Positions 1 to 10,246 are shown, counted from the stretch's first letter. The stretch: 64,000 nt of DNA from Streptomyces shenzhenensis (GCF_021462265.1 NZ_JAJONF010000005.1:1-64000); one strand, 5' to 3'. Numbers and translations: made by a program. The notes: generated by a model not told the origin, from the letters alone.

Positions 1-89
1 CGGGTCAGCCCCCGGCCGGAGCGGTGTGGGGTTGTTCCGGGCCGGGCTTGGGGCGGGTGCGGGTCCAGGACGGGTCGGCGGCGGGACGG

Positions 90-767
90 TCAGGAGTGGG
101 GGGACGGTCCATGGGCAGAGGGGTCTCCTGCGGTGTGGGGGGTGGTGAGCGGTGCGTCGGGAGCCGTCGACAGCTCGGCCCAGACGACGCGGGAGGAGGG
201 CCGTCCCTCCGGCGCGGACGCGACGCCCCAGTCGAGACTGAGCGCGTCGACGAGGAACAGGCCGCGCCCGTTCTGCTCGTCGGGTCTGGCCCGCCGGGGC
301 GCCGGGAGCGCGATGATGCTCCCGTTCTGGTCCTCGACCTCGATGCGGATCCGGTCGGCGTCGGCGTGCACCCGGCAGACGATCCGCCGGCCGGCCGAGT
401 GCACGATCGCGTTGGTGACCAGTTCCGAGGTCACCAGGACCGCGTTGTCGCGGGCCTCCTCGGACACGCCCCACATGCCGAGCAGCTCGCCCACGCTTCG
501 GCGGGCGTTGCCCACCGCGCGCGGTGTCGGCGCCAGGTCGAAGGCCCGGCTGAGCGGGGCGGGACGGTCCCCGGAGGCGAACCGGCCGAGGCCTTGCGGC
601 CCAGGGAGTCGGCCGAGGCGTTCGCCTCCGGGTGGTGTGGGGACGCCCGTCGCGTCGGACGGGCGGTGCGGGCCCTCGGCGGCGGCCGCCAGGGCCGGCC
701 GGGGCAGGCCGGTTATGTGGTCCTCGGGCAGTCGGTCGAGCGGCTGGGGGAGAGAGGGCGGGGCCAT
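90..767 (-). CDS. Anti-sigma-factor-type ATP-binding protein (HATPase_c)
   Basis: A 225-residue cytoplasmic protein with one C-terminal GHKL ATPase domain (about residues 85-210). The N box is seen as SELVTNAIVHS and the G2-type motif as GRGLFLVDAL. Family members are RsbW-like serine kinases that bind sigma or anti-anti-sigma factors. The N-terminal 80 residues are Pro/Ala-rich and probably disordered. I chose the ATG at 767, preceded by AAAGG. Longer in-frame starts up to 1046 would add a low-complexity extension. It diverges from a WhiJ-like regulator and a DUF397 gene. This is the usual trio of Streptomyces BldB/WhiJ paralogue loci, so a developmental switching role is inferred. Confidence 0.85.
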   Translation of the reverse strand: MAPPSLPQPLDRLPEDHITGLPRPALAAAAEGPHRPSDATGVPTPPGGERLGRLPGPQGLGRFASGDRPAPLSRAFDLAPTPRAVGNARRSVGELLGMWGVSEEARDNAVLVTSELVTNAIVHSAGRRIVCRVHADADRIRIEVEDQNGSIIALPAPRRARPDEQNGRGLFLVDALSLDWGVASAPEGRPSSRVVWAELSTAPDAPLTTPHTAGDPSAHGPSPHS

Positions 768-1093
768 CGCCGTGCGCCTTTCGTCCGGCTTCGCAGCGTG
801 AGAGCTGAGCGGTCGCGTCCGCCCCGGCCACGCGGGGGCAGACGACAACCCGTACCTGGACGGCGCCGGGCCGCAGCTCAGTCTCCCCCGACTGGACTGC
901 TTCGCCTGCTCCTTGGTCGGCCGGAGCAGTAGGTCCACTCTGGCATCTGCCAACAGCGCCTCGCAACCAGCAAGTTGAAAATTGCAAGAAGCGAAGTGCA
1001 TGCTGCTCCCGACAAGAAGTGATCGAACGAGTCCGTGCACGATCACGAGTACATGAGACGGTGAGCCTGAAACCTGGCACGAGGGGGTAGGGC
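768..1093. promoter_or_regulatory. Divergent intergenic region of the WhiJ-like locus
   Basis: This 326-base gap separates the ATPase gene (leftward) from the XRE-DUF5753 gene (rightward). No convincing gene is seen. The segment around 975-1030 is clearly more A/T-rich than its surroundings (TTGAAAATTGCAAGAAG near 975), as expected for promoters and regulator binding. No exact promoter boxes are assigned. Confidence 0.4.
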
Positions 1094-1969
1094 GTGACCT
1101 CGGAGACCGACTGGGGCGGAGCCCCGTCCGTCCTGCGCATGATCCTCGGCAGACAGCTGGAGGAGATGCGGACCAGGGCCGGTCTGACCTTCGAGCAGGC
1201 GGCCGCCGCCATCGGGGTCAGCCACTCCACGATCCGCCGGATGGAGGCCGCCAAGGTGGCCCGGCTCCGGCTGGCCGACGCCGAGAAGCTCCTGCAGGTC
1301 TACGGCGTGACGGACCGCCAGGAGATCGACACCTTCCTGCAGTCGGTGCGCGAGGCCAACAAGCGCGGCTGGTGGCACACCTACCGGGACGTGATGCCGG
1401 ACTGGTTCGCCGCGTATCTCAGCCTGGAACAGGCCGCGTTGCAGATCCGCGCGTACGAGAACCAGTTCGTGCACGGCTTGTTGCAGACCCGCCAGTACGC
1501 CACCGCCCTGCTCGGCGCCGGCAACCCGCACGCGCCCAGCGAGGCGACCGAGCGCATGGTGGCGCTGCGCATGCGCCGCCAGGAGCTGATCACCCGGCAG
1601 GCACCGCCGCGGCTGTGGGTCGTGATGGACGAGACCGTGCTGCGCTGGCCGGTCGGCGGTACCGGGGTCATGCGCTCCCAGATCGACCACCTCATCGAGG
1701 TCAACCGGCTGCCCAACGTCACCTTGCAGATCATGCCGTTCGCCAACGGCCCGCACCCCGCCATGCGCGCGGGCGCGTACCACCTCTTCCGGTTCCGGGC
1801 TCGCGAACTGCCCGACATCGTCTATCTCAACGGCCTGGTGGGCGCTGTCTACCTGGACAAGAGCGCCGATGTCGTGGTCTATCGCGAGGCCCTGGACCGG
1901 CTGGGCGCCCAGGCGGCGCCCGCCAGAAAGACCGAGGCCGTCCTCGGTGCGATTCGCAAGGAGCTCTGA
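1094..1969 (+). CDS. WhiJ-like XRE regulator with DUF5753
   Basis: A 291-residue DNA-binding protein. Residues 16-70 form a Cro/C1-type helix-turn-helix (GLTFEQAAAAIGVSHSTIRR). The rest is the DUF5753 ligand-sensing-like domain, with the typical YENQFVHGLLQTRQYA and the TLQIMPF segment. The start is GTG with GAGGGGG 6 bases upstream. In Streptomyces these proteins act with a neighbouring DUF397 (BldB-like) protein to repress development or antibiotic genes, and the DUF397 protein is thought to relieve repression. The next gene begins 1 base after its stop, and its GGAG ribosome site lies inside this gene, so the two are co-translated. Confidence 0.92.
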   Translation: MTSETDWGGAPSVLRMILGRQLEEMRTRAGLTFEQAAAAIGVSHSTIRRMEAAKVARLRLADAEKLLQVYGVTDRQEIDTFLQSVREANKRGWWHTYRDVMPDWFAAYLSLEQAALQIRAYENQFVHGLLQTRQYATALLGAGNPHAPSEATERMVALRMRRQELITRQAPPRLWVVMDETVLRWPVGGTGVMRSQIDHLIEVNRLPNVTLQIMPFANGPHPAMRAGAYHLFRFRARELPDIVYLNGLVGAVYLDKSADVVVYREALDRLGAQAAPARKTEAVLGAIRKEL

Positions 1970-1970
1970 C

Positions 1971-2207
1971 GTGCACCACCCCATACGCAACGGCATCCCG
2001 TCCCGGCAACTCGGCGCGCGCGGCTGGTCCAAGCCGTGGAGCGACGACGCCGGCGGCGCCTGCGTCGAAGTGAAGAAGCTCGCCGACGGCCGGGTCGCGG
2101 TACGTCAGTCGACCGATCCCGATGGTCCGGCGCTGGTCTTCACACCCCGTGAGATGACGAGTTTCCTGTCCGGTGTGAAGGCGGGTGACGCCGACTTCCT
2201 GATGTGA
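1971..2207 (+). CDS. DUF397 (BldB-like) small protein
   Basis: A 78-residue protein of the DUF397 family. It shows the hallmark GWSKPWSDDAGGACVEV at the start, the VAVRQSTDPDGPALVFTPREM core, and a C-terminal stretch close to the usual F..G...G.F. The start is GTG with GGAG 7 bases upstream, inside the end of the preceding regulator gene. Members pair with XRE-DUF5753 proteins and the pair often behaves like a toxin-antitoxin-like switch. That role here is inferred from context only. Confidence 0.9.
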   Translation: MHHPIRNGIPSRQLGARGWSKPWSDDAGGACVEVKKLADGRVAVRQSTDPDGPALVFTPREMTSFLSGVKAGDADFLM

Positions 2208-2329
2208 CCGGTGTGTTTCCGGAACTTCCTTGGTATGGCTGATCGTTCAATCAACCCCGCACAGCTGACGCACCACCCGCAGACCCCGAACACCCCGCAT
2301 CCCCCCTCACCTGAATGGGAGACACGGCG

Positions 2330-3145
2330 TTGCCCGACAACGGATGGCCGGCCGACCGCATCGACACCGAGAACGCGCACTCCGCGCGGATCTACGACTA
2401 CATCCTGGGCGGCAAGGACTACTACCCCGCCGACCAGGAGGCGGGTGACGCGATGTCGCGGGAGTGGCCCGCGCTCCCGATCCACATGCGCGCCAACCGC
2501 GACTGGATGAACCGCGCCGTGCGCTGGCTCGCCGAGGAGGCGGGGATGCGCCAGTTCCTGGACGTCGGGACCGGCATCCCCACCTCGCCGAACCTTCACG
2601 AGATAGCCCAGGCGGTGTCCCCGGACTCCCGGGTGGTCTACGTGGACAACGACCCCATCGTCCTCACCCTGTCCCAGGGCCTGCTCTCCAGCACGCCCGA
2701 GGGCCGCACGGCGTACATCGAGGCGGACTTCCGCGACCCGGCGGCCATCCTCGACGCCCCCGAACTGCGCGAGACCCTCGACCTCGGCAAGCCGGTGGCG
2801 CTCACGGTGATCGCCATCGTGCACTTCATGCTCGACGAGGACGACGCCGTCGGTGTCGTACGGCGGCTGCTCGAACCGCTGCCCCCGGGCAGCTACCTGG
2901 CGATGTCCATCGGCACCGCCGAGTTCGCGCCCGAGGAGGTGGGCCGGGTCGCCCGCGAGTACGCGGCCCGCAACATGCCGATGCGGCTGCGCACCATCGA
3001 CGAGGCCCACGAGTTCTTCGAGGGCCTGGAGCTGGTCGAGCCGGGCATCGTCCAGGTCCACAAGTGGCACCCGGACGGCAGCGGCGAGCAGGGCATCCGC
3101 GACGAGGACATCGCGATGTACGGAGCGGTCGCCCGCAAGCCGTGA
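2330..3145 (+). CDS. SAM-dependent methyltransferase, DUF574 family
   Basis: A 271-residue methyltransferase of the actinobacterial S-adenosylmethionine family once called DUF574. The N-terminal signature ARIYDYILGGKDYYPAD, the SAM-binding FLDVGTGIPT and the VVYVDNDPIV acidic loop are all visible. The substrate is unknown; paralogues are numerous in Streptomyces and often sit near regulators. I prefer the TTG at 2330 because GGGAGA lies 7 bases upstream. The ATG at 2315 is in frame and would add five residues but has no ribosome site. The gene is followed by a strong hairpin. Confidence 0.88.
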   Translation: MPDNGWPADRIDTENAHSARIYDYILGGKDYYPADQEAGDAMSREWPALPIHMRANRDWMNRAVRWLAEEAGMRQFLDVGTGIPTSPNLHEIAQAVSPDSRVVYVDNDPIVLTLSQGLLSSTPEGRTAYIEADFRDPAAILDAPELRETLDLGKPVALTVIAIVHFMLDEDDAVGVVRRLLEPLPPGSYLAMSIGTAEFAPEEVGRVAREYAARNMPMRLRTIDEAHEFFEGLELVEPGIVQVHKWHPDGSGEQGIRDEDIAMYGAVARKP

Positions 3146-3157
3146 CATCTCCTGGCT

Positions 3158-3197
3158 CCGTGCCGGGGTCCGGTTCACCTTCCCGGCCCCGGCACGG
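3158..3197 (+). terminator. Hairpin terminator after the methyltransferase gene
   Basis: A perfect 11-base stem (CCGTGCCGGGG and its complement) encloses an 18-base loop, 12 bases after the methyltransferase stop codon. There is no T-run, which is common in Streptomyces terminators. Confidence 0.6.
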
Positions 3198-3222
3198 TCG
3201 CCGCGCGGGTACTGTCCAAGCC

Positions 3223-3684
3223 ATGTACACCACGCGTGTCACCAGACGGGTACAGGCGCCCCCGGCCACCGTCTACCGGGCTCTGCTCGACCCGGAGGCG
3301 GTCGCCGCCTGGCGGGCCCCGGACGGCATGACCGCCCGGGTGCTCGCCTTCGACGCCCGGGAGGGCGGCGAGTTCCGGGTGTCACTGGACTACGACGACC
3401 CGGGCCGCGCGGGGAAGTCCGGCGGGCACACCGACACCTACCGGGGCCACTTCGCCCGGCTCGTGGAGAACCGGCTCGTCGTCGAGGTCATCGACTTCGA
3501 GACCGGCGACGACACCGCGCGCGGCACCATGACGATGACGACCACGCTCACCGGGGCGGACGGCGCCACGGATGTCGAGGTCCTGCACGAGGACCTCCCC
3601 GAAGGCATCCGCCCCGAGGACAACGAACTGGGCACCCGGATGGCCCTCGACAACCTGGCCCGGCTGGTCGAGGGCCCCGCCTGA
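3223..3684 (+). CDS. SRPBCC/AHSA1-type protein
   Basis: A 153-residue START-like fold protein of the AHSA1 (activator of Hsp90 ATPase homologue) group. It opens with the usual VTRRVQAPPATVYRALLDPEAVAAW and carries the conserved GGEFRVSL and GHTDTYRGHF strands. Such proteins bind small hydrophobic ligands; no specific function can be assigned. The ATG at 3223 opens the family-typical N terminus. It is convergent with the NPP1-like gene, with a single base between the two stop codons, so transcription of the two genes could interfere. Confidence 0.85.
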   Translation: MYTTRVTRRVQAPPATVYRALLDPEAVAAWRAPDGMTARVLAFDAREGGEFRVSLDYDDPGRAGKSGGHTDTYRGHFARLVENRLVVEVIDFETGDDTARGTMTMTTTLTGADGATDVEVLHEDLPEGIRPEDNELGTRMALDNLARLVEGPA

Positions 3685-3685
3685 C

Positions 3686-4471
3686 TCAGGCGTTCGGGTC
3701 GAACGAGATCCCGGACGGCATGGAGTACGACAGGTTGGCGTCGAACGAGCCGTCCTTGATCTTGATGGTGGCCTCGCCGAAGTCCGCGTTCATCAGCTTG
3801 TCGCGGTAGCCGGCCGGGTAGCCGTCCCAGCCCACCAGGCGCGGGTAGAACCAGCCGCCGGTCACGTTCTCCGGCGGGTCGTCGTTGGAGTTGGCGAAGC
3901 GGAAGTCGTGCGTGGACAGGCCGTCCTTGTGGTACACGATCTTCGGGTGGGTGCCGTCGAACCGGATCGCCGAGGCGGCCGCCACCTGGTAGCTGCTGTG
4001 CTGGGACACCGACACGTACTGCACCTGGTTGTCCTGGATCCACACGATGACGTGTTCCCAGTCGTGCCGGTGCCCGATGGCCAGCGGCCCGTACGTCGCC
4101 TGGTCCTTCTCGAAGTAGCTGGCGTACATCACCGCGCACCAGCCGTTGTTGCACTTCTCCCGGGAGTAGGTGTTGGCGTTGGCGAGCTGCGCGTAGTCGT
4201 GGCAGTGGCCGTTGACGTCACCGCCGAGCCCCAGACCGGGGTTGATGGTGCCGTCGGCGCCGATGGCCGCGGTGGCGTAGCAGCCGTCGCCGTCGTAGTC
4301 GTAGGCAGGGGAGAACGTCTGCTCCAGGCCGTCGGCGTTCTGCGGCAGCAGCGTCAGGACGTCGGCGTGCGCGGTGGCCGGCACGGCGACGACCAGTGCG
4401 AGCGCGCCGAGTGCCGCGGCGAGGGCTTTGCGCAACGGCCGTCTGCGGGTGGGGGACTGCAGGTCGGACAT
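3686..4471 (-). CDS. Secreted NPP1-like (necrosis- and ethylene-inducing) protein
   Basis: A 261-residue secreted protein. A twin-Arg-like charged start (RRRPLRK) and hydrophobic core end in ATAHA, giving likely cleavage near residue 36. The mature part has the NLP hallmark heptapeptide as GHRHDWEH (residues 133-140), which binds a divalent metal in the family, and the conserved CNNGWCAVMYASYFEKDQ before it, with a cysteine pair. NPP1-like proteins from plant pathogens lyse eudicot membranes by binding sphingolipids. Homologues in soil Streptomyces are of uncertain target. The ATG at 4471 has GGGAG 6 bases upstream; longer starts lack support. Confidence 0.9.
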   Translation of the reverse strand: MSDLQSPTRRRPLRKALAAALGALALVVAVPATAHADVLTLLPQNADGLEQTFSPAYDYDGDGCYATAAIGADGTINPGLGLGGDVNGHCHDYAQLANANTYSREKCNNGWCAVMYASYFEKDQATYGPLAIGHRHDWEHVIVWIQDNQVQYVSVSQHSSYQVAAASAIRFDGTHPKIVYHKDGLSTHDFRFANSNDDPPENVTGGWFYPRLVGWDGYPAGYRDKLMNADFGEATIKIKDGSFDANLSYSMPSGISFDPNA

Positions 4472-5150
4472 GTCGACTCCCTGTCGGTGAAAGGCGATGC
4501 GGAGTCTGGCAGCCGGTTCCCGCGGGAGACCACCCTTACGACTTAACTTTGACCCAAAGACAATTGAACAGCTCATTCAACTCCTGTGCTGACAGCAGCT
4601 GTTGAGCTGCTGTGAGTCGCACGGAGGCGGCGGTTGCCGCGCGGGCCGCCGGCGCTCGCCGGGGGCCGACGATCTCGCGGCCCCGCGCGCTGCACGCCGA
4701 CGACACCGGCACCCGGGCCGCCGCCGACACCACCGCCGACTTCGGTCACGTTGCGCTCACCCCGGCCCGGGCGCGCGGTGCTGATCAGCCGGCCGGACGG
4801 CACGGCCGAGGTGGCGACGGGTGAACGGATCAGGGTGCCGTGTCAGCGCTCGGGTGTAGGGGTGGTCCGGGGTGGTGGAGATCGGATCCTGCTGGACGTG
4901 GACGTGGACGTACGGCGCTGTCCGTCGACCGATCGCCGTGGTGCTGGACTCACGGGGCGTCGGCGCGCTGGAGGGGCTCTCGGGCAGGCCGGCCACGTTG
5001 GAGCCGAGGGCGCCGGAGCTACTCACACCCCGGCGTCCCGACTCCTCCCTGACCGCGACCAGGCACAGCTCCCGGTCGTCGACGGCCACGGCCCGCCGCG
5101 GCGGACGCGCCGACACCCCGGAGGCGCGGCGGGTCGTGTCGCCGCGCCGG
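4472..5150. other. Gene-poor interval with inverted repeats
   Basis: No convincing gene is seen in these 679 bases. The part at 4540-4620 is unusually A/T-rich. It contains the spaced repeat TTGAA/TTCAA (4564-4580) and a perfect 9-base hairpin at 4592-4613. The remainder is GC-rich. Open frames exist on both strands but none shows a recognisable motif. The A/T-rich part probably serves the leftward NPP1-like gene. Confidence 0.4.
4592..4613. repeat. 9-base inverted repeat upstream of the NPP1-like gene
   Basis: ACAGCAGCT, a four-base gap GTTG, then AGCTGCTGT: a perfect dyad about 120 bases upstream of the NPP1-like start. It could be an operator or a terminator-like hairpin. The regulator is unknown. 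Confidence 0.5.
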
Positions 5151-7292
5151 TCAGCCGCAGGCGCCCCCGTTGAGGGCGAAGGCGGTCGGGGAGGGGTTGC
5201 TGCCGGTGAGCGAGCCCTGGACCCCGAAGCTCGCCGTGGCTCCGGGCGCGAGCGTCCCGTTCCAGTCGGCGTTGCGGGCGACGACGTCGGCGCCGCTCTG
5301 GGTGACGGTCGCGTTCCAGGCGCTGGTGACGCGCTGGCCGCCCGGGTAGCTCCAGGTCAGCTGCCATCCGCCCACCGCGGACGTACCCGTGTTCTTGACG
5401 GTCACGGTCGCGGTGAAGCCGTCACTCCAGGCGTTGTCCACTTTGTACGTCACCGCGCAGGACGCCGTGGGCTGTCCGCCGGTGGACGTCCGCTCGGCGG
5501 CGTAGGCGGCGAGCCAGGCCAGCGGGGCGTTCCAGTTGATCGCCACCTCGTTGGTGGAGTAGGAGCCGATGTCGTCGATGTAGCAGGCGGCGGGGGCGCA
5601 GCCGGCGAGCTTCTCCTGCGCCACCGGATCCTGCAGGGCGCTGTCGGGACCGCCCGCGAGCGCGCCCGCCGGCGGGTTGGGCAGAGAGGAGTCCAGCTGA
5701 TGCGCCCAGAAGCGGTGATGCTGGTTGTGCGAGGACTTCTCGCCGTAGCCGGTGACGTACGACTGGCCGATGGCGTTGCGGCCGAGCAGGTAGTCCATCG
5801 TCTCCAGCACGCCGGCGCGGTAGCGCGCGGCACCGGTCAGCTCACCCGCGACGGCCATGACGACCGCGTTGTCGGCGGCCTCGCTGTTGGAGCCCCAGAA
5901 GTAGCCGTCCGAAGGGATGGGCACGGCGTAGCCCTGTCCGGCCATCGTGGACAGGTAGCCGTCGGCGGCCGAGACCACCGAGGAGCGGATGCGGGCGAGG
6001 TCGGAGGCGGGCAGCCCGTTGGGAACGGTGGCCAGGGTGAGCCGGCCGAGCGCGGCCGTCTCCGCCCAGCCGAAGCCGTAGGGGGTGAAGGCGCTTGCGG
6101 AGGTGTGCCAGGGCGAGGAGGTGACCGCGTCCCGGTAGGTGCTCTCGCCGGTCGTCGCGTACAGCTCCGCGGCCGCCCAGTAGAACTCGTCGGTGACCTG
6201 GCTGTCGCCGTACGCCCCGCCGCCCGTGCTGTCCGAGTCCGGCGCGTACATCGCGGGGTTGGCCTGCGCCGCCGTCCAGGCCCGGCGGGCGGCCGTCAGG
6301 CAACGGTCGGCGAACGCCGAGTCGTAGGGGCGGAAGACGCGGGCGCACTGGGCGGCGGTGGCCGCGAGGTTGAGGGTGGCCGCGGTGGAGGGGCGGTGCA
6401 GCTCACGGGGCTGGGCGTCCTGGTCGGGGCGGGTCGGGATGCCGGTCCAGGCCGCGTCATGGATCTTGTGGAAGGCCATGCCCGCGTACGGCTTGCCCTC
6501 GGGCACCTGCATCCGCATCAGGAACTCCAGTTCCCAGCGCGCCTCGTCCAGCACGTCAGGGACACCGTTGCCGCGCTCGGGGACGCGCAGCGTCGAGTCG
6601 CCCAGCGCCGCGTCCGTGCCGGCGCGCGCGGCCCGCTCGAAGGAGTTGACGACCAGCCAGGTGGAGATGCCGCCGTTGACCACGTACTTGCCCTGGTCGC
6701 CCGCGTCGTACCAGCCGCCCCGGACGTCCTGGGTGTAGTCGCACACCCCGGACTGGCAGGGGACGGAGGTGTCGCCCATGTTCGGCGAGACCCCGAGGTG
6801 GCCGGCCGGGCGGGCGTAGGCGGAGCCCACCAGGGAGGCGTCGATGGCGATGCCGCTGCGCTGGTGGTAGAAGAACGCCATCGCGTCGGAGCGAAGCCCG
6901 TCGTAGAGGTCGGCGCGGATGTCGAACGGGTCGCTGGAGCTGCCGTCCACCGTCAGGACGTATCCCGAGCCCGTCCCCTGGTACGACGAGAAGTCCGCGA
7001 CCTGCACCGACTGGCCGGAGGGGGTGTCCGCGCCGCGCGGGACCGTGGAGCCGGAGGCGACCACCGTGCCGGAGGCGTTGCTCAACTGCCAGGTGAGGGA
7101 CTGCGCGGCCGTGGTGACGACCGTCGCCTGTTTGGGGCCGTCGGGCAGGTAGCCGACCTGGTTGACGCGTACGGCTGTGGTCCCCGCGGCGGCCGCCGGG
7201 AAGGCGAGGAAGCCGCCGAGGAGGAGCGAACCAGTCAGCAGGGCGGCGGTGAGGGGCCTGTTGAGGAGGCGTAACGACGTGCAGGCGGGCAT
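5151..7292 (-). CDS. Secreted endoglucanase, GH9 with CBM2
   Basis: A 713-residue cellulase. It has a signal peptide (residues 1-36, ending in AAAA), a CelD-type Ig-like domain (about 40-118), a GH9 catalytic barrel (about 125-605) and a C-terminal CBM2 cellulose-binding module (611-713, bracketed by cysteines, with several Trp). The GH9 catalytic Asp motif is [15 protein letters not shown] (about 194-208), the His block is HHRFWAHQ, and the acid Glu lies in [16 protein letters not shown] (about Glu582). It cleaves beta-1,4-glucan outside the cell. AGGAG precedes the ATG. A perfect CebR-type palindrome lies 37 bases upstream, so induction by cello-oligosaccharides is predicted. Confidence 0.95.
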   Translation of the reverse strand: MPACTSLRLLNRPLTAALLTGSLLLGGFLAFPAAAAGTTAVRVNQVGYLPDGPKQATVVTTAAQSLTWQLSNASGTVVASGSTVPRGADTPSGQSVQVADFSSYQGTGSGYVLTVDGSSSDPFDIRADLYDGLRSDAMAFFYHQRSGIAIDASLVGSAYARPAGHLGVSPNMGDTSVPCQSGVCDYTQDVRGGWYDAGDQGKYVVNGGISTWLVVNSFERAARAGTDAALGDSTLRVPERGNGVPDVLDEARWELEFLMRMQVPEGKPYAGMAFHKIHDAAWTGIPTRPDQDAQPRELHRPSTAATLNLAATAAQCARVFRPYDSAFADRCLTAARRAWTAAQANPAMYAPDSDSTGGGAYGDSQVTDEFYWAAAELYATTGESTYRDAVTSSPWHTSASAFTPYGFGWAETAALGRLTLATVPNGLPASDLARIRSSVVSAADGYLSTMAGQGYAVPIPSDGYFWGSNSEAADNAVVMAVAGELTGAARYRAGVLETMDYLLGRNAIGQSYVTGYGEKSSHNQHHRFWAHQLDSSLPNPPAGALAGGPDSALQDPVAQEKLAGCAPAACYIDDIGSYSTNEVAINWNAPLAWLAAYAAERTSTGGQPTASCAVTYKVDNAWSDGFTATVTVKNTGTSAVGGWQLTWSYPGGQRVTSAWNATVTQSGADVVARNADWNGTLAPGATASFGVQGSLTGSNPSPTAFALNGGACG

Positions 7293-7328
7293 GAGCGGCT
7301 CCTGGGGGATGGACGGGTGGGTCGGTCA

Positions 7329-7342
7329 TGGGAGCGCTCCCA
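7329..7342. promoter_or_regulatory. CebR operator (TGGGAGCGCTCCCA)
   Basis: The 14-base perfect palindrome TGGGAGCGCTCCCA matches the known binding site of CebR, the LacI-family cellulose-utilisation repressor of Streptomyces. It sits 37 bases upstream of the GH9 cellulase start. The next base on each side also pairs (A...T). Confidence 0.9.
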
Positions 7343-7660
7343 TTGTGAGGGTGGCATGGGCATGACCGTCAGTCAACCGATAGGAGCGCAGGCAACGCCG
7401 TGCCGCCCGCCCCGCGCCTGTTCGCCGCGGCCGCGGCGACCGCCCACCGGGCGCAGTCGACCGACTCAGGGGCGAACAGCGCCGGGGCCTGGTGCGGCGC
7501 CGCTCACTCCTCGCCGCTGAAGGTGCCGAGAACGAAGTGGTCGAACATCTCGAAGCGCGGGTCTACCAGCCTGCTCAGACCGTCCTGGGGGGCGCGGCGT
7601 CCGGTGCGGCGAGCGTGCGTGCCGGCCGTTGCGCGGCAGACGGCACCTCCGCAACAGGCC
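7343..7660. other. Gap between cellulase and phosphatase genes
   Basis: No full gene is seen. A leftward reading frame ending with a TGA at 7504-7506 encodes a protein-like tail (VDPRFEMFDHFVLGTFSGEE) but has no start or upstream domain, so it may be the 3' end of a lost gene. TTGACT on the minus strand (7371-7376) is a possible -35 for the cellulase. Confidence 0.35.
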
Positions 7661-8869
7661 CTACGCCCGCACGGAGCCGCGCCCGGTGCCGTGGCCGAGG
7701 ACGCCGTGGTGGTGACGGTGGCGCACGGCCGGCGCGCGGTGCAGGGCGATCAGGGCCGCGTCGTCGCCGAGGCGGCCGCCCGCATGCGCCAGCAGGTCGC
7801 GCCGGATGTGGTGCATCAGCACCTCCGGCGCGGCGTCGGTCCACTGCGCGACCCTCTCGGTCAGCGGGTAGAAGCGGCCCTGGGCGTCCCGGGCCTCGAT
7901 GACACCGTCGGTGTAGAGCAGCAGCGTGTCGCCGGGCTCGAACGAGAACACGTCCAGGGTGTGCTCGGCGCCGCCCGCCCCGGGCACGCCCAGCGGCGGC
8001 GAGGGGTGCAGGCTCGGCACCGTCACCGCGTGTCCCGAGCTCAGCAGCAGCGGCGGCGGATGGCCGCTGCTGGTCATCCGGGTGACCGGGTCCTCGTCGG
8101 GGATGTCGATCAGCAGGGCGGTGGCGAACCGCTCGCCCGGCTCCTCCGGGGTCTCGAAGTCCGCCGCGTACCGGTGCACGCTCTGCTCCAGGGCGCAGGC
8201 GAGGGCCGGCAGGGTGACGTGCCGGTGGGCGGACTCCCGGAAGGCGCCGAGCAGCAGCGCCGCCTCGCCGATCGCGGACAGCCCCTTGCCCCGCACGTCG
8301 CCGATCAGTACCCGGACCCCGCCCTCGCAGCGGGTCGCCGCGTAGAAGTCACCGCCGATCTGCGCCTCGTCCTCGGCGGCCAGGTACAGCGAGGCGATCA
8401 GCAGCGGCCCGAGGCGCTCCGGCAACGGCCACATCAGGACGTGCTGCGTGGCCTCGGCGACCGTGCGCACCTGGGCCAGCTGGGCCCGGTGCCGCTCGCG
8501 GACCGCGCTGTAGACCACCACGATCACCGAGAGCAGCGCGAGGGTGACGATCTGCACGATGCGGTTCATGTTGATCAGTCCGCCGCGGAACTCGCCGATC
8601 ACCACCTCGGAGGCCACCGCGAGCGCGCCGACCAGCGCGGTGGTACGGGGGCCGGCGAACGACGGGGTGAGCGCGGGCGCGATGACCAGGGCGGAAGCCA
8701 GGTGGACGTCGGGAGGCGACCGGATGGCCGCCACCGTGATCACCACGATGAGGGCGATCGGGAGCAGCAGCAGCGCGTGCGACGGCTGCCGCGACCGCCG
8801 CAGCCCCGTCGTACAGCTCAGCAGCCTGCCCATGCCACCGGCGTGCGCCGCCGCCGGGGGACCGGCCAC
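7661..8869 (-). CDS. Membrane PP2C (SpoIIE-type) phosphatase
   Basis: A 402-residue protein. The N-terminal 125 residues contain about three to four membrane helices (LLLLPIALIVVITVAAI, then ALVIAPALT and VTLALLSVIVVVYS). Residues 165-385 form a PP2C/SpoIIE phosphatase with metal-binding IGGDFYAA, GDVRGKGLSA and LLYTDGVIEARD, and a final GDDAALI. Family members dephosphorylate anti-anti-sigma factors of the RsbV type; the partner here is unknown. The start is uncertain: GTG at 8869 or ATG at 8833, neither with a strong ribosome site. The C terminus ends in an unusual His/Arg-rich tail. Confidence 0.88.
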   Translation of the reverse strand: MAGPPAAAHAGGMGRLLSCTTGLRRSRQPSHALLLLPIALIVVITVAAIRSPPDVHLASALVIAPALTPSFAGPRTTALVGALAVASEVVIGEFRGGLINMNRIVQIVTLALLSVIVVVYSAVRERHRAQLAQVRTVAEATQHVLMWPLPERLGPLLIASLYLAAEDEAQIGGDFYAATRCEGGVRVLIGDVRGKGLSAIGEAALLLGAFRESAHRHVTLPALACALEQSVHRYAADFETPEEPGERFATALLIDIPDEDPVTRMTSSGHPPPLLLSSGHAVTVPSLHPSPPLGVPGAGGAEHTLDVFSFEPGDTLLLYTDGVIEARDAQGRFYPLTERVAQWTDAAPEVLMHHIRRDLLAHAGGRLGDDAALIALHRAPAVRHRHHHGVLGHGTGRGSVRA

Positions 8870-8942
8870 CGCGAGCCGGCCGGCTCCCCGGACGTACCCG
8901 CCTCCCCGAAGGCCCGTGCCCGAGGCAGGTGCTGGAGGCGCG

Positions 8943-9932
<990 letters not shown>

Positions 9933-10246
9933 GTGACTCCAGCCTTTCCCACTGACTTGCTTTCCGCTGACTCGCTTTCCTCATGGACGCTACGACCTGA
10001 AGAGCACTCGAAGTCAAACGGGCACCGCCGATCCGGTACACCCGGCCCCCCCCCGGCCGGGTACACGGGCGGCGTACCCGCAGCCCGCGCCCGCGGCGTA
10101 CCCCTGGCGGACCGTGCCGCGCCAGGGGACGACTCCGCGCCTCTCCGGCCCCGGCCGCTGCGCCGGGGCCCGCCGCGCGGCCGGCACCGGGGAGATCCCC
10201 AGGTCGTGGCCGGCGCGGGAGCCAGGCCGTACCCGGTGAACTCCCG
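9933..10246. other. GC-rich gap containing the conservon terminator
   Basis: No gene is seen in these 314 bases. The right half carries a hairpin (10147-10170) downstream of the leftward P450 gene. The left part probably holds the aldo/keto reductase promoter. Confidence 0.4.
10147..10170 (-). terminator. Hairpin after the conservon operon
   Basis: GGCCCCGGC, six-base loop, GCCGGGGCC: a 9-base perfect stem about 75 bases past the stop of the last (leftward) conservon gene. Confidence 0.5.

Noticed and set aside
4757..5116. Leftward 119-codon open frame upstream of the cellulase end
   Set aside because: No ribosome site, no recognised motif and low-complexity Arg/Pro content. Kept as non-coding.
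4872..7274. 800-codon rightward open frame opposite the GH9 gene
   Set aside because: Antisense shadow of the cellulase with low-complexity Gly/Val/Arg content and no motif.
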